Source: Monoplex corrugatus
Lineage: Eukaryota; Mollusca; Gastropoda; Littorinimorpha; Ranellidae
NCBI GenBank assembly: GCA_030674185.1
Contig: JAPXFY010000015.1
Location: forward strand, 24,559,505 to 24,623,504
Reading direction: 5' to 3'
DNA: 64,000 nt
Program-made: the position numbers and the translations under genes
The notes under the pieces: model-generated
Databases searched by the model: none
What the model was told of the DNA's origin: nothing
The model's input: only the letters and a program-made list of their open reading frames with translations
Shown here: positions 26,070-33,239 of the stretch, piece after piece
How positions within the stretch are numbered: position 1 is the stretch's first letter
Layout: each line of letters begins with the position of its first letter

Positions 26070-27700
26070 CATCATCATCAAGTGCCCTGCCACATGGCGT
26101 TGGAAATCATGGCCCTACATATGCATCTATCCCTTACTGCCGCAAGCACATCTTCCACTCTCTCTGTCCTCAACCACTCTGCAAGTCCATCCAATATTTT
26201 TTTCCCTGGGTCCACCTGGTATTCTCTGTCCCTCCAGCATTCCTGGTGTGATCATGTAGTGTGTAGGGGCCTACATTTATTTTTTCTACGTATCGCTTCA
26301 TCTGTCTTTCACTTTCAGAGTCCAAGATTTAGTTTGATGTTGCTTTTGGTCTGTTTCCTTTTCCTTAATTTCAGCCTAAATGAGTAAATCTTCCCATTAC
26401 AGGATTGTGGTCACTGTTGCAGTTTGTGCCTGGTAGTGTTTTTGCTGTCAGCAAAGAATTTCTAAATCTTTTATTGATCAGGATGTAGGCCTAGTCAATC
26501 TGATTTTTGGTATTATCTCCCGGACTCATCCATGTCCATTTGCTTCTATTAGGCTGCTCAAACCAGGTGTTTCCTAGTACTATGAACAAATTCATCTGTG
26601 CCCATTCTACAAGTTTCCCTCCCCTTTCATTTTGTGTACCAAGGCCATGAGGTCCAACTATATCCTCCATCCTATCCTGTCCCATTTTAGCATTAATGAT
26701 TTAATCCCATTATTATTGTAACTTCTTGTGGATTTACCTTGAGCTTTGGCCATCTCTTAATACTTAGTAGAAGTTGTCAATTTCGTCCTGAGCACTTGCG
26801 GATGTTGGTGCATGCATACACCTGAATGATATTGATATCAAATGGCTTGCCATCCAATTTAACCAGCAAAACTCTGTCGGACACAGCCCCGTATCCCTTA
26901 TCTGCTTTTGATTTGTCCCCATCAATTATGATGCCTACTCCTTCATGTGTGTTTCCACCAGAATATATATAATTGTTTGTAATTGTATGCTCTTCTGATG
27001 CTATCATGCCTGCTCTCTTCCATCTCACTTCCCCTAGTCCTGAAATACTAATATTAAACTATTTAAAGCCTTTCCATTTTGACATTATTCAATTTCCCCC
27101 CTCTTCTTCTTCTTCAGTGTTGAGGGCCCACAATCAAACTTAATTAATTATTCTGGCACCTAGGCCTAGGCCTATAGCTGGGGGGTTTGCAGCAGAAAAA
27201 TCTGGGTAGTGCATCAATGTCCTCACATTCCATGTTGCGATTTTGACAATTTTTTTTAGATTTAACACAGTAACTTGCTGACGGTCTGGTGTCTAGGACT
27301 GAGACAAGGCAGGCTATCTACCCGGTCGTATATAACTGAGTCAGCGAGTCGCCGAGTGAATAGACCACTGCACTAGTGACTAGACGGTAAACATGGATCA
27401 TCATCATGCAGGCCACACTATTCTAACTTCAATGACCTTCCAATCCAAAATACGAATGTACATATGTAAACAATCTAACTAAAGACAACAAAAACACTGT
27501 TACGAATAAAAACGCATATCAGCAAGAAAAGTCATACTTTTTTCTTACCCGTTCTCCTCCTGTCTCTTGATGTTCGCCGTGACTTTCAGATGATAGCGGC
27601 CATGATGTAACCTCCACTACTAAACCGTTTGAGGAATTTACCTCCCTTTGATAATGAACCGCTTGAAAATAACTATTTTCCGAGATAAAACTAAGCCACT
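527..27700 (-). CDS. MFN2: Mitofusin (MFN2/Marf-like), 5' two-thirds of gene; 12 coding exons plus a 5'UTR exon
   Basis: Mitofusins are dynamin-related GTPases of the mitochondrial outer membrane that tether and fuse mitochondria. Translating the minus strand between GT-AG sites gives twelve exons whose phases all match, forming 508 codons plus 1 nt from ATG 22587 to 527. Visible GTPase motifs are the P-loop GRTSNGKS (residues 115-122), switch GIGHTTN (137-143), DSPGID (210-215, split across exons 4 and 5) and NRWD (269-272). Residues of about 357-508 correspond to the helical HR1 region. The family is normally about 740-800 residues, so the transmembrane hairpin and HR2 must lie left of base 1. 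Vertebrates have MFN1 and MFN2, and this invertebrate gene may be a single co-orthologue. Introns hold piggyBac, DIRS, RT and MITE relics but none interrupts an exon. The right boundary is approximate because the transcription start is not visible. Family identity is very secure; exon borders come from splice consensus and frame only. Confidence 0.93.
630..1767. other. Mitofusin intron without recognisable content
   Basis: AT-rich unique-looking sequence. I see no coding potential, terminal repeat or long microsatellite. Confidence 0.5.
1768..1872 (-). CDS. MFN2: Mitofusin coding exon 11 (residues 440-474)
   Basis: It encodes [20 protein letters not shown], then [15 protein letters not shown]. 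It aligns with the [IV]RRLS-LVD-[DE]-[YF] and FHPxPxVLxVYK block of mitofusins. Length 105 nt, phase 0 both sides. Confidence 0.92.
2160..3090 (-). mobile_element. Decayed non-LTR retrotransposon RT fragment in mitofusin intron
   Basis: Minus-strand frames give a linker with [20 protein letters not shown] (the W-x-x-A-x-IVPI-x-KKG block before RT). A second frame, 2684 to 2400, reads [14 protein letters not shown]...LAEWFEV...[10 protein letters not shown], covering RT motifs (F-VD-x-x-KAFD; GCVLSP-x-LF). Stop codons and frame changes show it is dead. From about 2360 to 2250 it is joined to a second retroposon-like C-terminal block ([14 protein letters not shown] in another frame). It is probably an RTE/CR1-like element; the clade is not resolved. 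Confidence 0.7.
3163..3289 (-). CDS. MFN2: Mitofusin coding exon 10 (residues 397-439): HR1 helix
   Basis: It encodes [20 protein letters not shown], then [23 protein letters not shown]. This is an amphipathic heptad-rich helix in the HR1 position. Acceptor is the CAG before four Gs; donor is GTAAGG at 3162. A reverse-transcriptase relic lies just downstream in the intron (to 3090). Confidence 0.9.
3290..4165. other. Mitofusin intron, no feature recognised
   Basis: AT-rich intron between coding exons 9 and 10. I see no repeats or ORFs of note. Confidence 0.5.
4166..4287 (-). CDS. MFN2: Mitofusin coding exon 9 (residues 357-396)
   Basis: It encodes [20 protein letters not shown] and then a diverged helix ending SNEL-Q. 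The [13 protein letters not shown] block is invariant in the family. The donor is GTGAGT at 4165, leaving phase 2. Confidence 0.9.
4755..5093. repeat. Compound (GA)n-(GT)n-(GA)n microsatellite
   Basis: Long GA runs flank a GT block (4826-4925) and a GACAGA-rich transition. The apparent ORFs through it are low-complexity artefacts. Confidence 0.95.
6167..6772. mobile_element. Inverted-repeat element (MITE or foldback-like), about 600 bp
   Basis: A perfect inverted repeat, ATCATGGTCCAGCCCCTA, occurs near 6267-6284 and, reversed, near 6709-6726. Outside it a weaker inverted match (CCATGYTGGACWGTGARCATT) begins at 6167 and ends at 6772. The interior (about 6430-6560) is shared with 58810-58940. 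No transposase is visible and a target duplication was not identified. Confidence 0.6.
7001..7068 (-). CDS. MFN2: Mitofusin coding exon 8 (residues 334-356)
   Basis: A 68-nt exon encoding [23 protein letters not shown], matching the GFQVRMFEFQNFERRFE segment of vertebrate mitofusins. Acceptor TTTCAG and donor GTAAGT are both strong. Confidence 0.92.
7311..7332. repeat. (CA)n microsatellite
   Basis: Short uninterrupted CA run in the mitofusin intron between exons 7 and 8. Confidence 0.9.
7562..7748. repeat. 39-bp minisatellite, about 4.8 copies
   Basis: The unit is roughly GATTAGTAGTAGCAGCAATA followed by AGAGTAAGACTAGTATGTC. Because the unit is a multiple of 3, reverse-strand translation shows a repeated 13-residue Leu-rich pattern, which is an artefact. 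It sits 56 bp from mitofusin exon 7. Confidence 0.9.
7804..7957 (-). CDS. MFN2: Mitofusin coding exon 7 (residues 283-333)
   Basis: It encodes [20 protein letters not shown] and [16 protein letters not shown], the end of the G domain. The F-F-V-S-A-[KR]-E block is typical of the family. Acceptor TTGCAG ends at 7958 and donor GTGAGC begins at 7803. Phase 0 to 1. Confidence 0.93.
7958..9632. other. Mitofusin intron, no feature recognised
   Basis: AT-rich sequence with short ORFs lacking family resemblance. I found no terminal repeats. Confidence 0.5.
9633..9737 (-). CDS. MFN2: Mitofusin coding exon 6 (residues 248-282): G4 motif
   Basis: It encodes [20 protein letters not shown] followed by [19 protein letters not shown] (269-272) is the guanine-specificity motif, N-[NQ]-R-W-D in mitofusins. 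It is 105 nt, phase 0 both sides. A piggyBac-like end (TTAA at 9789-9792) lies only 51 bp upstream of its acceptor. Confidence 0.94.
10150..10686 (+). pseudogene. piggyBac-like transposase N-terminal remnant
   Basis: A frame-shifted reading shows an initial MASQLQT..., a cysteine-containing basic part, then an acidic stretch ([26 protein letters not shown]). At 10594-10686 comes [20 protein letters not shown], which resembles the start of the DDE_Tnp_1_7 domain (F-x-x-[FI]-F-x-[DE]-x-L-[IL]-x-x-[IM]-V-x-ET). No catalytic Asp region follows, so it is truncated. Family call is inference. Confidence 0.5.
10735..11160. repeat. (GT)n microsatellite with interruptions
   Basis: Long GT-rich tract with GTGTGGAT and GTTTGT variants inside the piggyBac-type composite. 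Confidence 0.95.
11165..12116. repeat. About 385-bp tandem repeat, 2.5 diverged copies
   Basis: Shared blocks recur in order. AACAATAATCATRTGT-type starts are near 11200, 11578 and 11968; ATTGTT-ACTCTCTACTGG is near 11375 and 11759; TTTTTTAATGATTTTTTTAA is near 11624 and 12031. The last copy ends at AGTAGGGAGTGAGTTAA (TTAA 12113-12116), which could be the terminus of one of the piggyBac-type relics. Confidence 0.7.
12400..13646 (-). pseudogene. Second piggyBac-like transposase remnant (N-terminal ORF and a separated C-terminal scrap)
   Basis: A 218-residue ORF (13646-12990) has an acidic, Ser-rich segment ([20 protein letters not shown]) followed by a long Arg/Gly-rich basic tail, the usual layout before a piggyBac DDE domain. 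At 12600-12412 another frame reads [13 protein letters not shown]...[14 protein letters not shown], resembling the GT[IV]-x-x-NRKGLP and K-x-GD/E block of the domain. Subterminal direct repeats GAATATTCGGTCGCTGGCA at about 13739 and 13782 support a transposon end. The catalytic core is missing. Confidence 0.5.
12701..12880. repeat. Two (CA)n tracts separated by a CACCACC-rich spacer
   Basis: CA runs at about 12703-12750 and 12815-12874 with an imperfect CCACCACCCACC spacer. Confidence 0.95.
14371..14479 (-). CDS. MFN2: Mitofusin coding exon 5 (residues 211-247): G3 motif
   Basis: It encodes (S)[17 protein letters not shown] and [19 protein letters not shown], nearly identical to the vertebrate segment after D-S-P-G. 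Acceptor follows TTTCAG at 14480-14481. The donor is GTATGT at 14370, giving phase 0. Confidence 0.95.
14547..14578. repeat. Short palindrome GGGGATTTNAATTNAAATCCCC type
   Basis: A near-perfect palindrome followed by TTTTAA. An inverted copy occurs at about 16588-16622. Confidence 0.6.
14735..14850. repeat. G-rich interspersed repeat fragment
   Basis: The block GATCCAGGGGCTGCC ... GGGGCAAAGCCCCCGGAAGA followed by T-rich sequence resembles small GC-rich interspersed repeats common in marine invertebrate genomes. Single copy here; family unknown. Confidence 0.35.
14850..16019. other. Mitofusin intron, no feature recognised
   Basis: AT-rich sequence with short unconvincing ORFs. Confidence 0.4.
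16020..16590 (-). mobile_element. Possible piggyBac-like 5' end with acidic N-terminal remnant
   Basis: The minus strand from about 16345 reads [20 protein letters not shown] then more acidic sequence before stops. Between it and TTAA at 16585-16588 lie two GGTCGGYTGCAGCCAT repeats (about 16520 and 16562). This mirrors the layout at 13.6-13.8 kb: a TTAA end, subterminal GGTCG repeats, then an acidic N-terminus. The left end is not found. Confidence 0.4.
16690..16900 (-). pseudogene. DIRS-type tyrosine recombinase C-terminal remnant
   Basis: The minus strand reads [17 protein letters not shown], a stop, then [15 protein letters not shown]. After a one-base frame change comes [18 protein letters not shown]. 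The H-x-x-R box (HEVR) and the tyrosine in FISFYIRD match the catalytic layout of tyrosine recombinases of DIRS/Ngaro retrotransposons. It is broken by a stop and a frameshift. The clade is inferred from these motifs only. Confidence 0.55.
17515..17636 (-). CDS. MFN2: Mitofusin coding exon 4 (residues 171-210)
   Basis: It encodes [19 protein letters not shown], then [20 protein letters not shown]. It matches the WP-x-x-KC-x-LL-x-DD/ED block before the G3 motif. Acceptor AG is at 17637-17638 and donor GTGGGT at 17514. It ends phase 2, so that GAC-AG joins the next exon to give the D-S-P-G G3 motif. Confidence 0.93.
17770..17945. repeat. About 55-bp tandem repeat, three diverged copies
   Basis: The block ACCAAGATAACGTCTGACCT plus TTACAAACAGAAAAAAACATC occurs twice almost identically (about 17846 and 17899). 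A more diverged copy precedes it. Confidence 0.8.
18303..18465 (-). CDS. MFN2: Mitofusin coding exon 3 (residues 116-170): P-loop and switch
   Basis: It encodes [20 protein letters not shown] and [10 protein letters not shown], the G1 and G2 motifs that bind GTP and Mg2+. These are followed by a variable stretch ending QPKSIQ. Acceptor AG is at 18466-18467 and donor GTGAGT at 18302. Length is 163 nt, phase 2 to phase 0. This is the most diagnostic mitofusin exon in the window. Confidence 0.95.
19025..19150. repeat. About 60-bp direct duplication
   Basis: ACAATCATTAATT...GTGAGTGGGACTAAAAAGAACAGAATA is repeated with small changes about 60 bp later. Confidence 0.75.
19334..19484 (-). CDS. MFN2: Mitofusin coding exon 2 (residues 66-115)
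   Basis: Acceptor AG is at 19485-19486 and donor GTTAGT at 19333. The exon encodes DLVSSGTG..., then [18 protein letters not shown], matching the helix leading into the GTPase strand beta-1. It is 151 nt and shifts from phase 1 to phase 2. The P-loop is split here: G115 is in this exon and the rest is in exon 3. Confidence 0.93.
20929..21352. repeat. 52-bp minisatellite, 8 copies
   Basis: Units start with GAGACTGGCAGCATCAGTCA at 20929, 20981, 21033, 21085, 21137, about 21201, 21250 and 21299. The first three are exactly 52 bp. The fifth carries a 12-bp internal duplication (GGCAGCATCAGT) and the next two are shorter. Confidence 0.95.
22190..22235. repeat. (GT)n microsatellite followed by poly-T
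   Basis: Short GT tract just downstream of mitofusin coding exon 1; it accounts for the read-through His/Thr-rich ORF tail. Confidence 0.9.
22392..22602 (-). CDS. MFN2: Mitofusin coding exon 1 (residues 1-65); CDS starts at 22587
   Basis: The exon opens after an AG acceptor at 22603-22604, leaving 15 nt of leader (AGGAGGAGCA-type) before ATG 22587. It encodes a Ser/Thr-rich start, then [16 protein letters not shown], the conserved N-terminal mitofusin helix (compare the SPLKHFVTAKKKI region in vertebrates). It ends ...DFVQ plus 1 nt at donor GTACGG (phase 1). The in-frame extension past the donor runs into a (GT)n tract and is intron. Confidence 0.92.
22603..24400. other. Mitofusin 5' intron, first part
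   Basis: It contains a pyrimidine/poly-T and poly-G block at 22890-22960, a 25-bp duplication (GGTCCATATCTGGC) at 23350-23400, and a degenerate SINE-like stretch at about 24140-24370. Nothing coding. Confidence 0.4.
24410..24670 (-). mobile_element. tRNA-derived SINE, copy 1
   Basis: On the minus strand the sequence contains GGTTCGATCCC (RNA polymerase III B-box-like), then GCATCTCTGCCTGGTGGGTA, and ends ACACCCAGCATGCATGC. It shares all these blocks in order with the copy at 28865-29105. Confidence 0.7.
25216..25290. repeat. (GT)n microsatellite
   Basis: About 75 bp uninterrupted GT. Confidence 0.95.
25997..26067. repeat. (GA)n microsatellite abutting a retroposon tail
   Basis: About 70 bp of GA directly adjacent to the (TCA)n end of the minus-strand RTE-like copy. 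Confidence 0.95.
26069..27290 (-). mobile_element. RTE-like retroposon, internally deleted (endonuclease joined to 3' end)
   Basis: At the left is the reversed 3' terminus: stop codon within TGATGATGATGA, preceded by the C-terminal block (N-A-x-x-x-GT; GRP-R/K; HFMRKG-like). To the right, minus-strand ORFs 27028-26777 and 26685-26491 read [57 protein letters not shown] and [20 protein letters not shown]. This is an apurinic-like endonuclease domain of non-LTR elements. RT is absent between them. Dead copy. Confidence 0.8.
27549..27700 (-). other. MFN2: Mitofusin non-coding first exon (5'UTR) with small upstream ORF
   Basis: On the minus strand a strong donor (GTAAGA) begins at 27548, preceded by GC-richer non-repetitive sequence. 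It is the only good donor upstream of the acceptor that opens the ATG exon (AG at 22603-22604). A five-residue upstream ORF (M-A-A-I-I-stop) occupies 27586-27603. The upstream limit is not defined by the sequence. Assignment as the first exon is inference from position and donor quality. Confidence 0.5.
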
Positions 27701-28029
27701 GCTCGGTAGGCTAATGTGAAAAACCACGGACAGTGCTCATCATAACCATATCAATGGCAAGACCGAGGTAACAAACCTGTTGCTTTTACAATGATGAAAC
27801 ACAAATATGACACATAATTCTCAGCGAAATAGAAATTTCCTTGCAAATGTAAATAAAACTTGTTAGTTACAGTGAATGTTCAAACATTAAAAAAAAAAAA
27901 AAAAAAGAAAATTAAGAGTTAAAAAGACAAAACAAACAAACCAAAAAAACACATAAAAACAAAAAGAAACACCTCCACTCTCATCCTCCGCTCTCCCCCA
28001 AAATAAATCCATTTTCCAGGGTGGAATCT

Positions 28030-28071
28030 CATATATAAATGAATGTATGTGTATGTACATTGTACATACAC

Positions 28072-28104
<33 letters not shown>

Positions 28105-28145
28105 CATACATACATACATATGACATATAATATATACATACACAC
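28030..28145. repeat. (ATAC)n/(ATGT)n tetranucleotide tract
   Basis: Runs of ACATACAT with TATATACATA variants. Confidence 0.9.
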
Positions 28146-28582
28146 ATGGATGGTTGTGTATATGAGCCAGTGATGAAACGTAATGATGCACCCTTGTGTG
28201 TTTGATTTGAGAAATAAACTATCCAGAAACAGTTTTTTTTTAAATACCTTGTATCATAAAGGGATACATACTATAATATCATGTAGATCTGTCAGATCTT
28301 CTCATTAAAACCGATTTTTGAAAGACGAAAACTGTTGAAATCGGCCATGCCAAAATGGGATATCCACTGACATGATACAAACATCATGTCTATATAGCCA
28401 TTGCAAATTCAAGATGCAAACTGGAATATGTGAAATGGTTAAACTATATGTTCACCAACATTTTAATCCTAAATGTTTTCCCACGCCTTTTGTGGTAAAG
28501 TTTCAGTAGAATCTGAAAGTGAACTGGGTCAAATGTGATTCACCATCTCCAGGAGATTTGCTGTCTGTTTTTCTTTTTATAT

Positions 28583-28625
28583 TGTTTTTGTTGTTTAAAG
28601 CCCAGCTGACTGTTTGTTTGGAGTT
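28583..28625 (-). repeat. End fragment of the 'CAGCTGGGCTTTAAACAA' interspersed repeat
   Basis: Reads, reversed, CAGTCAGCTGGGCTTTAAAC then AACAA. It is identical to the terminus of the copy ending near 37590. Confidence 0.6.
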
Positions 28626-28864
28626 TGCTCAAGAGGGATTCATTGCACTCAGAAAATTCTATATGTGCTCCACCCAAACCTGCCAGCAATTATCTGGCAG
28701 ACTTCCTGAGTTTGCATAAAACACTATATGCAGACAAGGTCTTGAGGGGTATTGGTCTGTATAGGGTCAGTTTGAGGGGTATTATTCTGTATAGGGTCAG
28801 CCCTAGCCAAGCACCAGTTTGAGATACAGTACAGTGAGTGCAATAAAGAATAATACATGAAGGC

Positions 28865-29105
28865 TGATATGACATATCAGGGCATGGAAAGCATTCAGTT
28901 ATATCCTATCAGAAAGTCCTGGGTTCGATCCGCCAAGACATCTCTGCCTTATGGATAAAGGATGGAGATTGTTCCTATCTACTATGTCAACATGTATGTA
29001 GTCCTGACAATGCCTAAATCCCTGTTTTTACGCATGCAGAATATCAAATATGCATGTCAAAGATACTATTAAGCCATGTTGATGGCTGGCTTACAGAAAC
29101 ATAAA
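28865..29105 (+). mobile_element. tRNA-derived SINE, copy 2
   Basis: It contains CCTGGGTTCGATCCGCCAAG (B-box-like), CATCTCTGCCTTATGGATAA, GCATGCAGAATATCAAATAT and ends CACCCAGCATGCATGC. It is the same family as 24410-24670, opposite orientation. Confidence 0.7.
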
Positions 29106-29124
29106 GACACCCAGCATGCATGCC

Positions 29125-29780
29125 TATCAAGGATTCAGACTGTGCAACAACATAGTCAACTGCATAGAGCCATATCAGGGCTATGAGTGTTTCAAAGCAC
29201 ATACAAAACTTCAACAGGAAAATGAAGGGAAAAAAAAAAAAGAAAGAAAGAAAAAAGAAAAAAGAAAAAAAAAAAGAAAAGAAAAGAAAATTAAGTCCAC
29301 ATATCAATGTATTCGCGCACATAATCTAATGAGATATGCCTGGCGTTGACCACTCCGTCCAATTTATCACACAGGAGATTTTAAAAGCACACCTGAATAT
29401 AAATTTAAACATATGTACGGACACAAAAACATACATAAAAACGGGCATAAATTACATAAAATTGCTTCCACATATCTCACTTCCCCTGTTCCAAAAATGC
29501 ATTTAATACATGTGCCCAATTATCAATCCTAAGAAAAAGTACGTTAGACTTTTTCGAACACGTACAGGTAAATGGACCAGCAAGCCACATAATGAAAGGA
29601 AGAAATGATAGAAAGCAAAGGAACAAGGCAGAAATAAAGAGAGTGACAGAAAAAACTAAATTTCTAGCACAGAATTTCCAGAAAGAGGGGACACTATTTA
29701 TCCTGAAAGAGCCCTCAGCATGCCCATGGGGGGCAAACACCACTACTTTCTGCTTTATTGGAAACAATCCGACATTTCAA
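29125..29780 (-). repeat. About 600-bp interspersed repeat, copy A
   Basis: Reversed, it runs GAGGGCTCTTTCA..., GGAAATTCTGTGCTAGAAAT, ...GCTGGTCCATTTACCTGT..., TTAGGATTGATAATTGGGCA, CACATTAGATTATGTGCG-type sequence, then TGATATGGCTCTATGCAGT. The same order occurs at 36085-36630 and 37085-37595. No transposase or RT is visible and the class is unknown. A poly-purine run (29229-29290) interrupts it. Confidence 0.7.
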
Positions 29781-30049
29781 TTTCATTAAATCAAAGTGTC
29801 TCACGTATTAAACGTATTAAGAAATATTTGGTGAATAATTTTTTCAAAAAGTGAACATATCTTCTGTGCACTGTTTTCACATTCAATCAATACAACTGTC
29901 ATTTTGGTGACAGAAATTTAACGCACGGTGAATCTCAATCATTTACACTTTGTATCCCTCCACCAGGTCACGTGGTCTTCCCAAGAAATGAAACTAAAAG
30001 CAGGCAATGTCAGACATGAGAATTTTTTATATTAAGAAAATTTTTTTTT

Positions 30050-30130
30050 CAGGATCATCGCACTCAGGGAGGTTACCTTTGTGCTCACCTTTTTTTTCTT
30101 CCCATTTTCTACCCCACCTTAACGGCCGCA
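30050..30130 (+). repeat. Fragment shared with 58990-59060
   Basis: GGATCATCGCACTCAGGGAG and TGTGCTCACCTTTTTT recur at 58995-59035 with few changes. Confidence 0.6.
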
Positions 30131-30249
30131 GAAGCTGGCACAGCTTTTACAATGTGATGATGATAATGTCGATGAGGATGATAACCATGATACTATGGAA
30201 TTCCATCTAGAAGTAAGACTTTGTGACAGGGTTGTATTCTACGTTTACT

Positions 30250-30530
30250 ATCATAATATATCCTGGCGTCAACCAGCCCCGAGAGATACAGACACCTGCG
30301 GTGCTGGTCAGAAGACTTTGAGCAACATCCTGAATGACGCATCCGTGAAGTGGATGAGACTTCTGTGTGGTCCCAGTCTTCCCAGTGATCCCACAGCACG
30401 CCCAGCTCTGGGTAGGAGCTTGTTAGAGTTGAAAAATCCAACAATGATTTTTGAAGGGATTGATGGGGATTCAACCCACAACCTTCCAGTCGGCAGTCCG
30501 TTGCGCTAACCACTACACCACAGCGACTGA
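30250..30530 (-). mobile_element. tRNA-derived SINE, second family
   Basis: Reversed, it starts with a tRNA-like head (AGCGCAACGGACTGCCGACT then GGTTGTGGGTTGAATCCCCA). CAGTCTTCCCAGTGATCCCA near the other end also occurs in the copy at 47920-48075. Confidence 0.6.
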
Positions 30531-30534
30531 TAGA

Positions 30535-31260
30535 CAGGAGAAAAATGTTTTAATCATGACCATCCTGTTTAAGCCATCACAGTTGACTCTTGGAATCACA
30601 TCTAATAAACTGTAATGATAGACACTTTTGACTAACACAGCAGTGAAGCATAATTGCCTTGAACTATTGAAGAGATGCCTGAAACGTTGCTTAACTTAAA
30701 TGTGCTGATTGTCATGTAGGTACTTTGCAGAAAAGCTGATGGGGCTTTGTTTTCTATTACTTTAGTGGAATTCCATTAATTCCGCCATCAGTGCTGATCT
30801 CTCCAAGGATACGTCTGAATCATATCTGACACTCCTGCTTTACATGAAAAAATATAGCAGTGATCAGAAGACGATAAATATCATCAGTTACAGAAGAGTA
30901 ATTTCCACTCTGGTTTTTTTGTTTTGTTTCTTATTGGTTTTGGTGGTTTGCTGATTCAGAGGTCTTACAGTTGTAATGATTCTTCTGCAATCATGATTGT
31001 GGAATATGGCTGTTATGGCAACTACTGAAGATTTTGTTTCTTTTTAATGGAACATGAGAATGATCTAACAAATGATTTGAATGAAATTAAATTCCCATCT
31101 TCAGCCTTTTCTTCCTGTGTCAGTCTTCCCATTTCTTTTGAAAACAGATTAAATATACAGCAATAAAATCATAATGATTTCAGAATGGTATCAGACTTCA
31201 GTGCAGTGACTGTAAGAGTGATATCAGTGCAGTGATTGTAACAGCGATACCAGTCTCACC
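30535..31260. other. Intergenic, no feature recognised
   Basis: AT-rich sequence. The stretch ends with short imperfect ATCAGTGCAGTGATTGTAA repeats at about 31190-31255. Confidence 0.4.
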
Positions 31261-31261
31261 T

Positions 31262-32580
31262 GTTGGCGTCACCGGGTTTGGTGTTGGCTGCTGCACTCTT
31301 AGACACTACCATCTTCCTCCAGGCCACTCTGTCTTGACTTTTGTGCATAATATCTTGAATATTTAAACCACTGGTGTTGGTTGCCTTTCTTCCTTTTGCC
31401 ACTGTTTTTCATTCGAAAGACGGTTGCCATGAGGTCAGTGTTCTTGCTGCATGACACATGGCCAATGTATTTTGGTCTTCTCTTGTTGATGTTTGCTAGT
31501 AGTTTTCTAGTGGTATCAAGTTCTTCCAGGACACTTTCATTATTTTTTCTATCTGTCCATTTGACACATAGTAGTCTCTGACAAAACCACACCTCTACTG
31601 CCTCAATTCTTCTGCAATTAGTTTTTCTGAATCCAGGCTTTGCAGCCATAACTCGTGACTGGCCAGATCAGACATTTTAAAAGTCTAACTTTCAGGCCAT
31701 TTGGTATACCTCTGGCTTTTCAGATGTCGCGGTGGACCTTTTTTTTTTTTTTTGCTTTGCCATTCCAATTCTTATTTTGATGTCTTTGGAGCAGGTTCCA
31801 TCATCAGTTTTCACAGAACCAAGATATTTGAAATCTTTAACATTTTCTGAAGGAACTTTGTTAATTAATTGTCATGATTGCTTGCAGTGTCTTTGCCTTT
31901 GATATGTAGTAATATTGTTTTCTTGGCGTTCAAGTTTAGGCCAACCTTTTTGCCTGCTGCATCTGCCCTGTGTAGAATCCTTTTTATGCTGGTAATGTTG
32001 TCTGCTAACAGCACAGTATCGTCGGCATAGCGCAGGTTCATAAGATTTTTTCCTCCCATCTTTATGCCCATGTCTTCTATATCAGCATCTTTCATGATTT
32101 GTTCTGCTTAGATGTTAAAGAGATAAGATGAGAGGATACAATCTTGTCTAAATCCCCTGTGGATGTTGAAGAATTCACAATTCTTACTGTTCCATTTAAC
32201 TGTAGCCTTTTGGTCTTTATATAATGAGGCAATTAATGCAACGAGGTGTTTGGGAAGGCCCATTTTGACTATTGTGTTGAACAGGTAGAGATGAATGACG
32301 CTGTCAAATGCTTTGCTGTGGTCTATGAAGGTGACAAAAGCTTCTTTTTCAGTGCTTTTAATTTTCTCTATGAGTGTTTGTAGCACAAATCGCATGTTAA
32401 GTTCTGCCTCTGTTGAATCTGTAGCCTGCTTGGCAGTCAGACAGTTCTTCTTCAATCTTGGGCTTCAATCTGCTGAGAATGATTATGAGCTGGTTCTAAC
32501 TGGCGTGGCTGATTAGGGCAATGGTTCTGTAGTTGTTGCAATCTTTGACATTCCCACTCTATCAGTGAAACCAGTATAGA
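31262..32580 (-). mobile_element. Non-LTR RT element (second family), copy 2, decayed
   Basis: Minus-strand frames in order: MKKNCLTAKQATDSTEAELN, FVTFIDHSKAFDSVIHLYLF, GFRQDCILSSYLFNI (RT motif), NLRYADDTVLLADNITSIKR (catalytic YADD), LNLNAKKTILL. Then, after a frame change, VWFCQRLLCVKWTDRKNNES and LLANINKRRPKYIGHV. It ends near the CAANT-PGDAN-like tail also seen at 52790. Several stops and shifts. Confidence 0.85.
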
Positions 32581-32799
32581 GGCTTAAACGTTATATCAGT
32601 GCAGTGACTGTGACCTGAATTTCACTGCGGTGATTCTACAACACGGATTTCAGGAATGATTGTAAGAGTGGTATCAGAACAGTGATTTTAAGGATATAAG
32701 CAGAACAATTATAAGAATGATATCACTGCAACGACTGTGATATCAGCACAATCATTGTGAGTTTATTAGTAAAGCAAATGCAACAGCTATTTTATGCTG

Positions 32800-33230
32800 G
32801 GATACACTGTGGCTTGCCAAGTATAGAGTTTCTACTCAGCAAATGCCAGCTTTGTTGGACAGGACATGTTGTCTATGTGGAAGATGACCACATTCCAAAG
32901 ATGTTTCTGTAAAGATAACTGAAGTAAGGACACCATTACCAGGGAAGATCATTGAAACGATACAGAGATACTCTGAAGGCCAACCTCATCAGCTGTGGCA
33001 TCAACATTACCAACTGGGAAGACACTGCCCATGACAGCGTAAGCTGGCAAAACAGTACATGCAGGACATAATCACATTTGAACAGCTGCTGCTTAACAAA
33101 ACAGCGTCCACAGAAGCAGAACTCAAGGCCAAATGACCCCTTCCCATGCAGAACTTGTGGAAGAACATGTGCTTTAAGGACCGGTCCTGTATTCACACAT
33201 GAATATCCATACCAAGTGAAAAAGGACCAG
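32800..33230 (+). mobile_element. Non-LTR retroposon C-terminal relic
   Basis: Plus-strand reading gives LLDRTCCLCGR-type/WTGHVVYVEDDHIPKMFL, then RSLKRYRDTLKANLISCGIN, WEDTAHDSVSW and FPCRTCGRTCALRTGPVFTH. This is the WxGHVxRMxDxRIPK ... KDTLKxxLKxxGI ... C-x2-CGR-x-C ... H layout of endonuclease-RT element tails. Stops interrupt it. Confidence 0.7.
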
Positions 33231-33239
33231 CATGCCTAC

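Noticed and set aside
29044..29322. Phe-rich minus-strand ORF
   Set aside because: It comes from a poly-purine run inside repeat copy A.
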